Part shown: in pieces, positions 9,802-25,377 of the stretch | Numbering within the stretch: the stretch's first letter is position 1 | Layout: each line of letters begins with the position of its first letter | Notes under the pieces: model-generated | Databases searched by the model: none | The model's input: only the letters and a program-made list of their open reading frames with translations | What the model was told of the DNA's origin: nothing | Source of the DNA: Sodiomyces alkalinus F11 | Taxonomy: Eukaryota; Ascomycota; Sordariomycetes; Glomerellales; Plectosphaerellaceae | Length of the DNA stretch: 64,000 nucleotides | Direction: 5' to 3' | NCBI RefSeq assembly: GCF_003711515.1 | Contig: NW_021167079.1 | Span: forward strand, 4,660,677-4,724,676 | Program-made: the position numbers and the translations under genes

Positions 9802-12385
9802 TTACTGCAACAATTCAACGTCCAATCCAATCGAGTGCATGAACAAATTCACCGTTCCCAAGCGCTGCGCGGCAAGAGATGCGGGCAGAGTCTTCGCATG
9901 CGCAACCGTATCCAGGACGCGGTCCTTGACAGCAAGTACAAGACGCTGCTGCTGCTCGGGGTTGGCGCTGACACCGATGGCGGCCAGGAGCTGCCAAACG
10001 AGGACGTCTTCGCCGGCATTCACGCTGCCGGGGAACATATGTGGCAGGGTGGGCTCGAGGACGTTGAAGAAGGCGTCGAATGTTTGGTCCCTACATTGAT
10101 GTCAGAGGGCATGGTTGCGGGGGCAATAGACAATAGACAATAGGCTGCAAGGAATAAACATACCATTCGTTCCACAGTCGAGGATCGCCTCCTCCAGCCT
10201 GTTTGAGCAACTCAGCCCGGCTCAAGACCAGGGTCAGCATAGACGTGCCAACGCGCGTCTTGGCGATCTGGTCAACATTCAACTTCGTGATGATGCCCAG
10301 GACGCCCGTAACGATATCGATCTGCGTATCATTGAAGTATGCAAAGAGGCTGGGCATAACAGACATGGAGAAAAGCTCAATGTTCTCGCGCATCTGAGCA
10401 CTGAGGTTCTTCTCTCCGTGAGTAAGTTGTGCGTCGCGGACGACATCCAGCGAGTCCAGATGGAAGATGATCATGGTGAGAATGGTGGTCCGCTGTTCGA
10501 AGCTGATATGGCGGAACACACGAGAGAACACCTTTTTGCCCTTGGGGAACGTTAGAAATGCGATGAAAGGATGGACCGTGTTTTCGCGGATAGGTTCGTG
10601 GACTTTGAGCTCATCCCAGAGCTTGGCGTTCAAAGCCTGCGCAGTCGCCAACCACTCGCCGTGCTTGGCGTGGAACTCCTCGTGATTTCCGTTCGTAGGC
10701 GGGGGCGGCGCCAGTCTCGCGTGGTCCTCCATGAGCATGACGGTATTGTAGACACGCTCAATGTTCCTTAGGATCGCTTTCCTGTCGAGGGCAGTGGAAG
10801 AGGAACCCATTCGCTTGTTGGAAGCAGCTCGGTGACCATCCCCCGCATCCCCACCGCGCTTGATATTAAGCAACGGCTTCGGGGTCTTGGCGTTGCTGAA
10901 GGAGATCTTGCCCAGGCTGCCCGCAATGACAAGTTGCGGGTTCTTGGGCTTGTTCTTCGCAGCCTCGACGGCCCGCTGCACTTGCTGTTCCATTCTTTGG
11001 GCGTGGTTCTCGGCGGCCCGACCCTGTCGTCGCATCCCGCCTTGTCGACTTCCCGTCTGGAAGAGATATGTCTGCGCGAAGTTGTTCAGGGGTTGGTTGG
11101 GATTTTGACGCTGACCTCCACGGATCTGAAAGAGAACCTGGTAGTAGAAGTCCTCTGCCAGAGAACCCTCGTTTCCCACTTCACCGGGGTTGCCAGTTGC
11201 CGACACCAGCTGCTGCAGTTGGATGCGAGTGATGAAGTTCTTGTCTTGCGGCGTCATGAGCCCATTGTCCTTGGACAAAAGCCAGATCTTATGATTACGT
11301 TTGGCTCGCTTGGTCTCCTGGTCCAGGTAGGCGGCCTTGTCTTCCTCGGATAACTGGGCAAAATGCTGCTGCTGTTGCTGCTGGTTACGGTTTACGGAGC
11401 CCTGAGAACGGTGCGCAGGTTGGGTGGGAAGACCGATGCGCGATGCATCACCAGAAAGACGGTTGGGGTTCTGAAGAATCTGAGTGGGTTGGATAGGTGA
11501 AGCTTGAGGTAGCTGGTGATGGCTCCGAGGTTGGGGGCTAGGAACACTAGAAACGGGACCAGTCTGCTGTGGCGTGCGAGAATGAGGTCGTTGCAGGATG
11601 GTGACGGGATGGCCATGGCCGTGATGTACAGGAGGCTGAGGGAGTTGCGACTGCTCCGCGCCATATAGCTGCTGCCTCTGGGCGGAATCAGGACGCGCAT
11701 AGTAGTCGACACGATCAGCGGCGTATTCCTGTGGTGGAGGGGCGGGCTGGACCGAAGGTTGACTCGGGCGCTGGGCTTGCTCACGCATCGCCCTCTCGAC
11801 CTCCTCCAAGCTCATGACCTTGCGACCGGACGTGGGTGGTTGAGTTTGCGGCTTGGGGGCAGACTCAGCGGCGGGTTTCTTGGCGGGCATGCCCCAGAGT
11901 GAAGCATCAACATGCAGGTCGGGGATGGGCTCGGCCTCAGGCTCCTTGTACTTCTCATAGCCAGTCCGGACGGGTTGACTGTATGGCTGATACGACTGTG
12001 TGTAGTGAACACTGGTCGCAGAGGACATGGCGGGCGCAGGAGGAACAGCAGACGCAGGAGCCGCTTTGGGAGCTGGCTGCTGCCGAGTGAAAAGCACGTG
12101 CTCCTCTTCGATGGCGCTCGAGACTTTGGCAGTCTGGCCGAAAAAATCGAAGTCCTTGCCGACTGGCGCTGCTGCACCAGTATCACCACCACCGAAAGTG
12201 TCGTCATTGAAAGCATCACCACTCTCGTCCAGCTGGTCTCCCAGACCATCGTACGTATCGTCAAAATCGACAGCATCGTCGTCTTCGTCATTTCGCTGGG
12301 AGAGGCCGGCGAAGGGGTCGTGAGCCTGAGAAAACCCCGGCGCTGCCGCATTGTGGCGCTGCGAGTCGAACCCGAAGAAAGACAT
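9802..12385 (-). CDS. PAT1: Pat1-type mRNA decapping activator
   Basis: Two exons on the minus strand (12385-10164 and 10090-9802) give about 836 residues. The protein opens MSFFGFDSQ and has an acidic N-terminal stretch (DDDAVDFDDTYDGLGDQL), followed by a long Pro/Gln-rich disordered region with a short polyQ run. The conserved middle and C-terminal domains begin near LAEDFYYQVLFQIRGGQ. Pat1 binds oligoadenylated mRNA, Lsm1-7 and Dhh1 and promotes decapping in P-bodies. The 73-nt intron (10091-10163) splits a Trp codon, and the last exon encodes the alpha-helical C-terminus (AFFNVLEPTLPHMFPGSVNA). The reading frame stays open for 218 codons upstream of the chosen ATG, but that extension has no Pat1-like content (see findings). 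Confidence 0.92.
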
Positions 12386-13631
12386 TTTGGATGGAGGTTT
12401 CAGTCGGATGACCTTCTCGTGAATGCCAAGGGAGCTGTTTTCGTGCTGTAGCTGGTTAGTGGTCGACGGAGTGACCTTAGAAGGAATGTAGCGAAGCGGT
12501 TTGCATAGATAGATAGGGCAAGGGCATGGCATAAATGAGGGACGAAGGTAAGGTACGCAAAAAGTACGCAAGTTCACAGTGAATGGCCAGAGAAAGCAGC
12601 ATAATCCATCCTTGGAACCCACGAGATACAAACAACACAGTAACACGAGGAACCAGATGATAGATGAATACTCACCACTAAAGATCGGTATTTCGGTGAA
12701 GCACAATTTTCCAATATAACATGTTGCCGTCGAAGCGAGACCGGAGTCGAAACCGAAGGCGAATGGAATGATCCAGGAGGGTATACTGCCTGTGCTCACC
12801 CAAGCTGCGTCGGCAATAAAGTAAATTTCAAGAAACAAAACAAGAGTGGCGAAATGCGCCAGGCCTAATAGAACTGAGGAAGGGCCGGAGAGATGGTGTT
12901 TCCAGTATATCGTGTTGGGCGATGATGTTCCGAAAAGCTTGGGATGCAAACAGTCCTTGGCCCAGTCGGTTGTGGAGGGGGATGGGAGAGCTACGAAGGA
13001 AGGGGGGTGTCTTCTCTTGCCGAAAATTCTCCAAACCAATCAGACTGCAGTATCAGTATCAGAAGGATCACGTGATGTTCCTTCTCCGAGTTCACCCTTA
13101 CACACACTACAACGTGTAGGCCGCCCTTGCTTAATGTATAAGCAATTATGTAATCACATTAAACGTCATGCCATGGTCATGTCCCCTGAATCCCTCGTAT
13201 CCGCACACGGTAGGTGGATTGGGTAGTGCAAGTTACGCGGCCCACTGTTGATGTCAGCTTCCAGGTTGTTGGCTGTACTTTCGTACACTACTTCTGCGCG
13301 ACCGTTCTGTTCTACCCAGTGTCTCCAAAGTTGCAGCTGATTCACATTCTCTCCCTGCGGTAGGGATTAATTACTACGGAGTAACTACGTGCCTGCTAAT
13401 AATTCAGCTTGTCTGTCTCGCCCCTAATAGCCTGCCTGCCTGTACGTAGGTCGTGTACCACCTTCGCCCAAGCAACTCTTGCATTCCCTTGAGAGGGTGG
13501 TTCAAACTGGATTTATTATTACTTTTCCCTTCCCCCCCCTTGATTTTTTCCTGTACTTCAACCTTTCATACGCTGTCAACAATTTTCTAATTTTTTTCAT
13601 CCATCGATTCAGTCAGTCGGGATCCGTCAAG
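12386..13631. promoter_or_regulatory. Divergent PAT1/GT15 intergenic region
   Basis: 1.25 kb shared upstream region. It contains TACGGAGTAA at 13375-13384 and an AAGGTA-type motif near 12547. The PAT1 frame remains free of stops to 13039 on the minus strand. I see no supported gene. Confidence 0.45.
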
Positions 13632-15221
13632 ATGGCGGCAGGGTCAGCACGATACGTGCGATACATTGTCTTCGCTTTCGTCGTAAGTCGTCCCGTTCTA
13701 CGCTAAGATCTAATGCTCGCGAGTACCTGGCCGTCAAGATGCCGCGTATTTGCCCCCCCCTTACATGCCAGTGTGTTACAATGGAAGTAAGTCCCATATA
13801 GCGTCAATTGCTGATAACATCATCGTCATAGGCCGTTACGATTGTCTACTTCATCACACATTCGAGTTACCAAGGCATCCGGCTGCAGGATGGCACCTTT
13901 CCTGGCGGATCACAAGGAGGCCATGGCAGCGACACAGGGACAGCGAGCGGAGACCAGCAGACGTCACCGCAGCCCAACAGTCCTCCTGCTGAACGACCAG
14001 GTGTCATGTCTGACTACGATCCCAAAGAGTACCCGATGGCCATGACGCCGAACGATCCCGGTTGGAACGACCTTGTCGGCATCGCCCCTGGCCCGCGCGT
14101 CAACGCCACCTTCGTGTCGTTGGCAAGGAACAGCGATGTCTGGGATATTGCGCGCTCCATCCGCGATGTCGAAGATCGCTTCAACCGCCGATATAATTAC
14201 GACTGGGTCTTCCTCAACGATAAGCCGTTCGATGATACCTTCAAGAAGGTGACCACCTCCCTCGTGTCCGGCAACACCTTCTACGGCGAAATCCCCGCTG
14301 AGCACTGGTCCTTCCCGGAATGGATTGACCAGGAAAAGGCACGCAAGGTCCGCGAGGACATGCGCGAGCGCAAAGTCATCTACGGTGACTCCGTCAGCTA
14401 TCGCCACATGTGCCGCTTCGAATCGGGATTTTTCTTCCGTCAACCGCTCCTTATGAACTACGAATACTACTGGCGCGTGGAGCCCTCCATCTCGCTCTTC
14501 TGTGATCTTCACTACGACCCTTTCCGTGTCATGAAAGAGAACAACAAAAAGTACAGCTTCGTCCTGAGCTTGTACGAGTATAAGGAGACCATTCCGACCC
14601 TCTGGGACAGCACCAAGAAGTTTATGAAAAACCATCCCGAGCACATTGCGCCGGGCAACTCAATGCGTTTCCTGAGTGACGATGGCGGTGAGACGTACAA
14701 TCGCTGCCATTTTGTACGTCCTCCCCTGATTCGTCTAGTGAACCTGCCGTCTCGTCTCGTGCAGGTCGGTTCCATTACTAACAGGCGTCTAGTGGTCTAA
14801 CTTTGAGATTGGGAGCCTAGACTGGCTCCGGTCTAAGGCCTACGTCGACTTCTTCGAATCGCTCGACAAGGATGGTGGCTTCTTCTACGAGCGCTGGGGT
14901 GATGCGCCCGTGCACTCCATCGCCGCCGGTCTCATGCTGCCGAAGGAAGAGATTCACTTCTTCGACGACATTGGGTACTTTCATGGGCCCTTCACGCACT
15001 GCCCGACGGGCGAGCAACGCAAATTGGACCTGCGCTGTCACTGTAACCCCAAAGATAATTTTGACTGGAGGGGATATTCTTGTATGCACTTATTCCCAAT
15101 TCCCTTCCCTTTCTTCATCGCTCCATACACTGTTCGCTGACTTGATGAAAAAGGCACGAGTCGGTACTTCGACCTTAACGGCTTAGAGAAGCCAGAGGGC
15201 TGGAAGGACGAGCCTAAATAA
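13632..15221 (+). CDS. GT15 alpha-1,2-mannosyltransferase (KRE2/MNT1/KTR family)
   Basis: Four exons (13632-13682, 13832-14713, 14793-15081, 15154-15221) encode about 429 residues. It is a type II Golgi protein with a short cytosolic N-terminus, one signal-anchor ([16 protein letters not shown], residues 10-25, joined across intron 1), a Gly/Ser/Pro stem, then the catalytic domain. The motifs [29 protein letters not shown] and [15 protein letters not shown] match GT15 enzymes, with the Glu of NFE being the usual catalytic residue. These enzymes transfer mannose from GDP-mannose to O- and N-glycans of secreted and cell-wall proteins. The family has several paralogs in fungi, so I do not give a specific gene name. 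All introns have GT/AG ends. Confidence 0.93.
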
Positions 15222-15584
15222 GACGGGTACATCCCGCACAAGATAAGAGCAACTGGTTGTACTAACATTACATTTATTATGAAAATGGGATTTGTCCTAT
15301 ACTCGTCCGGAATGGTTAGGACAATAGGCAGATCGAGGTATTGGGGGTTTTTTTTTATGTGGGAGGCGTCAAGGGTTTTTCATGGACTGCTCATACAATC
15401 CTAGCAATTGCAAGGGAAGATTGCTCTGGTAACGACGACGGGCGCATTTCCCAAATAACCTGCGGTGTGAATTTACAATAAAAAATACATAGCGATGTCC
15501 TCCTCTCATATACCACCCTCAAGGTGACATCTCTCCTGACCTTCTCCAGTCGTATTGAAAGTATGCTCTCTGGTCTCGAGGATC
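15222..15584. other. Convergent intergenic region GT15/uS12m
   Basis: Contains a T-rich run near 15350 and an ACAATAAA-like signal near 15475. No gene is seen. Confidence 0.4.
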
Positions 15585-16194
15585 TTATCCAGCCGTCGCT
15601 TTCTTCGGCCTAGGCGTGCCGTACTTGCTACGGGCATTTGTCCTGTTCGCCACACCACCAAGGTCCAATGCGCCACGCACAAGGTGATATCTCACACCGG
15701 GACAATCCTGACTCCGTCCGCCTCGGACGAGGACGACGCTGTGCTGCTGAATGTTGTGACCCTCGCCAGGGATATACGCGGTGATCTGACGACCAGAGGA
15801 CAGACGCACACGGGCGGTCTTGCGCTGGCCCGAGTTGGGCTTCTTGGGACGTTGAATGCCGACTTTGATGCAGACTCCCTTGAGGAGAGGTGATTTGGTT
15901 TCGGCAAGCGCGGGGGAGACGGCGTGGCGAGCTCGCTTGCCCTTACGGCAGCCCTGAAACCCTGTTAGTCGTCTTCGCGTGGCAGAGACGTGAGAGTAAA
16001 GGTGATGAGGGGTGGCCACGAACCCTGAGGACCTGCATTACAGTCGCATTTTGGGCAGGAGTTGAGGAGAAGAGACGCGTTTGGCGGATGGAACTGGTGA
16101 TGGAAGAGGCCAAAGGGGCGTGAGAGACAGGGGCTGGAAACGCAAACCGCCTTAGTGAGGGAACAAAAAGTCGGCCAAAGATTGTGCTGGCCAT
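15585..16194 (-). CDS. MRPS12: Mitochondrial small-subunit ribosomal protein uS12m
   Basis: Two exons on the minus strand (16194-16024 and 15953-15585) give 179 residues. Residues 1 to about 48 form an Arg/Ser-rich mitochondrial presequence ([19 protein letters not shown]). The rest is a full uS12 protein with the hallmark segments [19 protein letters not shown] and [20 protein letters not shown], which form the decoding-centre loops. The 70-nt intron falls right after MQVLR and rejoins [10 protein letters not shown]. The gene is divergent from the mitochondrial acyl-CoA dehydrogenase, so the two mitochondrial genes share a roughly 525-bp upstream region. Confidence 0.95.
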
Positions 16195-16720
16195 TGTGGG
16201 CGCTGTTGTTCCAGTCTGACAGCTTTTGTGGTTGCGTCTCCTGGTTCTTGACCTCGACTCTCCAGAGGAATCTTTCGAACTTCCTACATCACGGCTTACA
16301 TAATCGTTATTTTTGTACATTCCACGTGACATTGTCGCCCTCGCGCCAAGGCCGTCCTCCGTGGATCACATGTCCGGCACTCAAAAGCAAGGTATGTACC
16401 TACCTATTGGAAGTACCTTACTGAGTAAGGTAAGGTACGTTGAGGTAGACGCCCCACCAAACAGCGCCGTTGACAAGCCAAGTGTGGGGAGTTCGGGGAT
16501 GGTTATCCTCGGCTGAAGACCTACCCGCTTGTATCGCCGCACGACACGATAAGTCGGCAGTCCGGATGTTACTCTTTTCTTCTTCTTCATTTTTCCCACC
16601 CGTCGTTGATACACGTCCGAATAACTCTAGATCTTGTTCTTCGTGTATTGTCATAGACTTGCTACATCTCTTTAGGCCAACCTTTCCAACCCCAGTCCAG
16701 CTCAACTCGCCAGTTGCGTC
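16195..16720. promoter_or_regulatory. Bidirectional promoter region uS12m/acyl-CoA dehydrogenase
   Basis: Both flanking products are mitochondrial. The centre contains a cluster of TACC/GGTA repeats and the inverted repeat at 16413-16438, listed separately. No coding sequence is seen. Confidence 0.5.
16413..16438. repeat. Perfect 9-bp inverted repeat
   Basis: GTACCTTAC at 16413-16421 and its exact complement GTAAGGTAC at 16430-16438 flank an 8-base spacer. A second overlapping palindrome (CCTTACT, one base, AGTAAGG) lies inside. It belongs to the AGGTACCT motif family of this window. Confidence 0.75.
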
Positions 16721-18217
16721 ATGTCGTCGCTTTCGCGGATCATTCGCCCCGCGTTGCGGAGGAGTCGAGGTGTGGCGGCGATGGCGCCCACCAGGAACTG
16801 TGTACCAGCGAGGACGAAGATGCCCTCAATTCAGAGGCATGATGCTTTGATTCTATGCGTCTAGCCCATAGCTGCTGACAATCTCCCGTGTAGCACCGCG
16901 AGGACCCTCTCCACGACGCCACGCCGCCTTAACGACGAATACACCGACATCACCGACATTCCCCCGACCCCCATTACCCACTTCTCAGAGCTGGAATCCG
17001 CCATGGCGGAAACGGTCAACAAGTTTGCCAACGACGTAATCGGCCCTAAAGTGCGCGAGATGGACGAGGCCGAGAAGATGGACCCCGCCGTGGTTGAGCA
17101 ACTCTTCGAGCAGGGCCTGATGGGCATTGAGATTCCGGAGGAGTACGGTGGCGCCGGCGCCAACTTCACATCGGCCATCATCGCCATCGAAGAGCTTGCG
17201 CGTGTCGACCCCAGCGTCAGCGTTATGGTTGACGTGCACAACACTCTCGTAAACACGGCCATCATGAAGCACGCTTCCCCCAGCCTCAAGAAGAGGTTCC
17301 TGCCCAAGCTCGCCACCGACACGGTGGGCAGCTTTTGCCTTAGCGAGCCCGTGAGCGGATCCGATGCGTTCGCCATGGCGACCAAGGCGACCGAGACGGC
17401 GGACGGGTTCACCATCTCGGGGTCCAAGATGTGGATCACCAACTCGATTGAGGCCGACTTCTTCATCGTGTTTGCCAACCTGGACCCCAGCAAGGGATAC
17501 AAGGGGATCACGGCGTTCGTTGTCGAAAAGGGCACCGAGGGTTTCTCCATCGCCAAGAAGGAGAAGAAGCTCGGCATCCGGGCCAGCAGCACGTGCGTCA
17601 TCAACTTTGACGACGTCAAGATCCCCAAGGAGAACCTCGTCGGCGAGAGGGGCCAGGGCTACAAGTACGCCATCAGCCTGCTCAACGAGGGCCGCATCGG
17701 TATTGCGGCGCAGATGACTGGGCTCGCGCTCGGCTCGTGGGAGAACGCCGTCAAGTAAGTTTGCATTCACCCGAGGAGTAGATTTCTTTTCTTTTTTGTT
17801 GTCTCCCCCCCCCCCCTTTTTTTTTTTTTTGGTACTAACAGCAGTTACAGGTACGTGTGGAACGACCGCAAACAGTTCGGCAAGCTGGTGGGCGAGTTCC
17901 AGGGCATGCAACACCAGATTGCGCAGTCGTATACGGAGATTGCGGCGGCACGCGCGCTCGTGTACAACGCCGCGCGCAAGAAGGAGGCTGGCGAGGACTT
18001 CGTCGTGGATGCGGCGATGGCCAAGCTCTACGCTTCGCAGGTGGCGGGCCGTGTGAGCGGCCTGGCCATTGAATGGATGGGCGGCATGGGTTTCGTGAGG
18101 GACGGCCCGGCAGAGAAGTTCTGGCGGGACAGCAAGATCGGGGCCATCTACGAGGGCACGAGCAACATTCAGCTCAACACCATCGCGAAACTGTTGCAGA
18201 AGGAGTACACTACGTGA
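16721..18217 (+). CDS. Mitochondrial acyl-CoA dehydrogenase (short/branched-chain type)
   Basis: The main exons are from about 16872 to 17754 and 17851-18217, after a first exon at 16721 that carries an Arg-rich mitochondrial presequence ([17 protein letters not shown]). The first intron is uncertain: 16800-16871 and 16802-16864 both keep the frame, and both lead into the ARTLSTTP cleavage-like site. The mature part is a complete FAD-dependent acyl-CoA dehydrogenase. It has [30 protein letters not shown] (FAD/substrate), [17 protein letters not shown], and the catalytic-base context [18 protein letters not shown], where the Glu of YEGTS is the general base. It catalyses the first dehydrogenation of beta-oxidation or of isoleucine/2-methyl-branched acyl-CoAs. 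Intron 2 (17755-17850) has a C9/T16 tract. Confidence 0.93.
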
Positions 18218-20588
18218 GGGGTTCGCTCTAGACGAGGTGCGGATGCGGCAATACCCCCGCCCTACGCTGGCACAGGGGAACTGGATCGGGATTTGAAGAG
18301 GGGGCTCGGTTTGCAGCGTGCCATGCTGTACTTTATGATGTGTTTTTTTTGAAGTTGTTTGCATGGTAAAGGTTGGAAACTCCGCCTCGTTAAAGTAACG
18401 GTCTATGAACGATAAATAGAAGTTTGGCTACTACCTGGAAGTTTACGGCACATTCGTCCTCTGCCCAGAATAGGGTTCTATGCAGCGTCTATATCCCGTG
18501 AAGTTTCAAGTCCCAGTTTGTTGACCATTGGCTTCGAACAAAGTAAATGGTGTAGGTCGAACCGACGTCGTAGAAGTTTCAGAAGTAGAAATATCTACGA
18601 GTGCAATAGGAATCCATGTCTTTCACGTTCGAGGAAAGATAGCGCTTCAAGTATTATCTCCTATAGCGCCATGATGCCACAAGTCCTGTATTCACACGAG
18701 ATCACAATGCACCTTTCTTGTCAATACCTTAGGCCCATATGCTCAGAGTACGTGCTCAGAGCTAGACACTTTTACTCGGTTTATTAAGTCGCTCTAATCC
18801 GCACTTATTTGTAACTGTTCGAGACACGGTCTAAACGCCCACACGCCACCTCTAAGACCGACCTGCATTACAGAGAACGTATCGTCTTGGCGAATGTGCT
18901 ATATCAAGCTAGTTAGAGATCAATGATGATTACTACCGTAAGGTTGCGAGTCGATAAGATGTGGCTTTCGAGAGTGGAGTTTGCATAAAAAAGACCGTCT
19001 GCATGAGTTGAAGTGAGATCCTCCGTACTCTTATTACGGAATGACATAATAAATAAGATGTGGTTTTCATAGTCCTGGCTTTTACCATGCGGCAAGTCAC
19101 GGAGGGTGGCCGAGGACTTGACTGTGTAAGTCATGGCAGACGGCCAAACCGCTTTGGAGCCCCTTTTTTTCTTCTTCCGCCATACGGCTCTTGACTATCA
19201 AGGAGAGTAGGAAACAGATTACGAGCGTCTGGGAAGATGCCGCAGGAGAGCTAGAAAGATAAGCTTTTCCAGTCTGACATCAATGCTGGGTATTGCCGGT
19301 GTAAGGCGACGACGGGATATAGGGATGATGCCTTTCTGCCTCTACGAAGTCCTTCGTACGAGTGAGGTTGGATCCACACAATACAAGTTCGACCTACCAC
19401 CAGTCAGGACTAAATGGAAGGCAGGTGTTTGCCTGCACGGAAGGACTCGGTAGGCATCTGAGCAAGCAAGGCAACGAAGGTACAGGGGCTGTGGAATACT
19501 CAGGTACCCAGAGTTTACCCGGCCTGGTTTTAAGTCATGACCCATCAAAAAAGTAAAAGTACCAAGTCCTAGACGGAGTTGGCTAGACATATTATATCTA
19601 GGACTTTTCAACTCTTTTATTACGTGTATAACTGGGTACGGAGGGCAACAATACTTGCTGCCTCAATCCTCCCCTCATTCGTGAGGTACCTACGTGTACT
19701 CGTCACCAGCCCCGGTAACGGTTTTGCATTGAAGATACTGCAAGGTACTCCGGTCTCCGGCCCCTCCCCTCCATCGCAAAGCCCCCCGCCCCGCTTTCTC
19801 TGGAATGCGTCAGTATCTTCCCGGTCGTCGATGACCTTCTATTCAGTATTCGTACTGCCGCCAAATTATTAACGTTCTTATCCAACCTCCTCCTCCTCTC
19901 CCCGGCACAAACATCCACCCACCCACAACCCCCCCAACGACGCACCCACGCACCTACGCACAACACGCACACACGCACACAATAGACAACCATCTTCATT
20001 CAGTTCATGTCCACTCTGGCTGTCGACATTCATAACAAACTGCCGTGTGTTGCAGGCGGAGCAGGGGCCCCGCGTGCCTAGTATTTCCTTCCAGTTGGGG
20101 GATGATTTCCGACCCTCGCTCGTTTGCTCGCAATCGACTTCTTATGTTTGTGCCGAACCCTTCCTTACCCACACACGTCCTGTCACGCCCACACCAGGAG
20201 ATATCACACATTCTTGCGCCTTCATTACCGTCACCGTCACCGCCTCCGCAGTCACCAGGAACCCGCGTCTTCCCTACGTTAGCCCCTGAAAACCAAACTT
20301 GACGGCGTCCTTGAGGGGCATATTTTATCCCTGCTGCGCTGCGTGGCTTTCGACTTATCGCTCCTTCCTACCTTAGGTAGCCAGCTATCGGATCCAAGTC
20401 CTCTTACCGCCCTTGCTTCGAGATTTGCAGTCCCATGGCCAGTATCTCGAACAACATTATTCCCTAGATAAGCACCAATAATACCGTCTTTCCGTGACGG
20501 TACCGCAACCTTCCGTTCAACTCTCCTACCGGTACCCTCACCTTTGCCTGGGCCCCGCGCGTGGAGTCGCGCACCACACCTGCCCAAC
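18218..20588. other. Gene-poor 2.4-kb stretch upstream of PKC1
   Basis: I find no supported gene, RNA or transposon. Base composition drops relative to coding DNA up to about 19650. From about 19870 to 20588 the sequence is C-rich with CACA/CCCA repeats and resembles a long PKC1 promoter and leader containing several upstream ATGs. Palindromic motif copies lie at 19503-19508, 19685-19690 and 20368-20380 (CTACCT, T, AGGTAG). Confidence 0.4.
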
Positions 20589-24708
<4,120 letters not shown>

Positions 24709-25377
24709 AGGCAGCCAGTCAACTGGACGACACCGTTGGTTGAGTGTTTGACTCTCCTGGACATACTGGACATAAGGCGAGAAGAATGGTTAACTGCATA
24801 TCACGCAAGCTTCCAGTGAAGCAGCTTAATCCTTGGGCCTTTAAAAGTGATGGGTTTGGTTAATTTGGCTACGCGAGATGAATGAGTCGAGAGCGACTGA
24901 TGATGTTAGGACGAGGCGATGACTGAGATGAAGAACGAAAGAGTTAATTCTTGGACAGCGACTTCTCTCCGTACACAGCTTGAGTTAGGAGAGGAGGAAA
25001 AGACTGGGGTGGATATTGGGCACCCTTCGACGACATGCATGCCTGGGCAATGGGAATATACTTTGTCGACATACCAAAGCATTGTACGAAGCAGTGTACC
25101 AAGGAGAAAAAGCAAATGATGTGATGTGTTTGGGCGAAAACGTATGCTATGATACCGGATACAAAAAATTCCTTCCATAGCGAGCAAAAGAACACACATA
25201 GATGAGTTGTCATTTCTTTTCCATGGCGGCTATGGTGACACGGGACGAAACCATAACGTTTGTGTCTATTGTCTTCCAGGTGGTAGCATTATTGTACAGT
25301 GAAGATGGACTGTGGATCATTACGGTATTCCAAGGCGGGAGAGGCCGGATGTAGGTATGTGCAGGGAGAGAGAAGTT
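24709..25377. other. Convergent intergenic region PKC1/SHE9
   Basis: 3' flanks of two converging genes. No coding sequence, RNA gene or repeat is recognised. Confidence 0.4.

Noticed and set aside
16985..18364. Long minus-strand open frame (459 codons) opposite the acyl-CoA dehydrogenase
   Set aside because: It runs across the C/T tract of the dehydrogenase intron as Lys/Gly runs and is a shadow of the real exons.
18218..20588. Search for transposon or RIP-degraded element in the gene-poor stretch
   Set aside because: No terminal repeats, transposase or reverse-transcriptase fragments, and no strong TpA bias could be seen by eye.
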